Of a DNA stretch of 35,808 nucleotides, positions 35,568 through 35,808 are shown in pieces; the first letter of the stretch is position 1, and each line of letters opens with the position of its first letter. This DNA is from a gamma proteobacterium SCGC AB-629-P17 (GTDB lineage Bacteria > Pseudomonadota > Gammaproteobacteria > PS1 > Pseudothioglobaceae), in NCBI GenBank assembly GCA_000372785.1, contig KB889760.1, positions 1-35,808 of the forward strand, read 5' to 3'. The notes beneath the pieces were generated by a model. That model worked only from the letters and a program-made list of their open reading frames with translations. It searched no databases and was not told where the DNA came from. The position numbers were made by a program, and so were the translations under genes.

Positions 35568-35808
35568 GTAAACGCTCCCCTTCTGGATCGACAAAGTGTG
35601 GACTGCAAATTTCAACCTCTACATCGTTACCTCTAACTAAGTCAACTGCACGGACATTCTCACCTTTGCGGCTGTGTCCACTTTTAATAAACCCTATGCC
35701 AATGTAATGCCCCAATATTGGAGAATAAATGCAAGACGATATCCAGCCTTGATCGTTTTCGGTAGTTGCCTTATCACGCAATCCAAGCAGATGAGAACCT
35801 GCAAGCAG
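35560..35808 (-). CDS. soxA: Sarcosine oxidase alpha subunit, 3' end (continues beyond window)
   Basis: The last 82 codons of soxA, open to the window edge. Bases 35714-35808 repeat the left soxA copy exactly. Bases 35560-35713 hold the genuine C-terminus (LGHYIGIGFIKSG, then VRAVDLVRGNDVEVEICSP and EGERLRV), which the left copy lacks. The stop overlaps soxG. Confidence 0.93.
   Translation of the reverse strand: MLAGSHLLGLRDKATTENDQGWISSCIYSPILGHYIGIGFIKSGHSRKGENVRAVDLVRGNDVEVEICSPHFVDPEGERLRV
35714..35808 (-). repeat. 95-base perfect inverted repeat, right copy (end of window)
   Basis: Reverse complement of 23600-23694 with no mismatch. The window ends inside the match, so its true length may be greater, or the contig may end there because the assembler met a branch. 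Confidence 0.95.

Noticed and set aside
34998-35615. Longer soxG frame beginning at 35615
   Set aside because: The first 16 residues are out-of-frame soxA sequence; the GTG at 35567 overlapping the soxA stop gives the normal SoxG start.
1-35808. CRISPR array or restriction/defence system
   Set aside because: No evenly spaced direct repeats and no cas, toxin-antitoxin or restriction genes were seen on either strand.

Overview
The window reads like a low-GC marine gammaproteobacterium that lives partly on methylated amines. The nearest fit I can suggest without a search is the SUP05 / Candidatus Thioglobus group. The basis is AT-rich DNA, a gammaproteobacterial-type PntA (one fused subunit with its own membrane segments), a BCP-UbiG pair, ffh divergent from a YpjD-like gene, and an Opu/sarcosine-oxidase gene set typical of pelagic methylovores. 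The genus is inference.

Left part (1-12781): the 3' end of an FMN glutamate-synthase-like gene (MgsC/GlxD type) and a 128-residue unknown protein. A strongly structured intergenic region and a promoter follow, then an unusual DUF1989-GcvT fusion. Next come a glycine-betaine type ABC importer (binding protein, ATPase, double-length fused permease), folD and pntAB. A coherent reading is: import a betaine, pass methyl groups to tetrahydrofolate, oxidise the one-carbon unit with FolD (making NADPH), and exchange NADPH for NADH through the proton-translocating transhydrogenase.

Middle part (12831-23694): a secreted FG-GAP calcium-binding repeat protein bracketed by copies of a short repeat that carries a promoter, a minus-strand Rieske oxygenase (candidate glycine betaine demethylase) with a small membrane protein, and a LysR regulator. 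Divergent from the regulator is a catabolic operon: an FAD dehydrogenase (candidate dimethylglycine dehydrogenase), then soxB, soxD and soxA of heterotetrameric sarcosine oxidase. Together these could take glycine betaine to glycine.

Right part (23695-35808): mixed housekeeping genes (alkD-like, msrA, moeB/thiF, tRNA-Pro(GGG), pirin, a subtilase with a C-terminal barrel-like region, truncated ffh, ypjD-like, GFA family, lepA, bcp, ubiG), then soxG and the missing 3' end of soxA on the minus strand.

The main structural result is that the plus-strand soxA is broken at 23694, and its real 3' end plus soxG lie inverted at the right end of the window. The two places share a perfect 95-base inverted repeat (23600-23694 and 35714-35808). 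A second break, near 30102-30113, cuts both a lipoprotein gene and the essential gene ffh. Either the segment 23695 to about 30110 is a real rearrangement or the sequence is an assembly or amplification chimera. This must be settled before gene order across 23.7-35.8 kb is used.

Other points of interest are a promoter-bearing repeat that ends exactly at two start codons (predicting leaderless mRNAs), a 31-codon ORF overlapping the pntA start, a SoxD lacking three of its four zinc ligands, and a palindrome at the lysR promoter.
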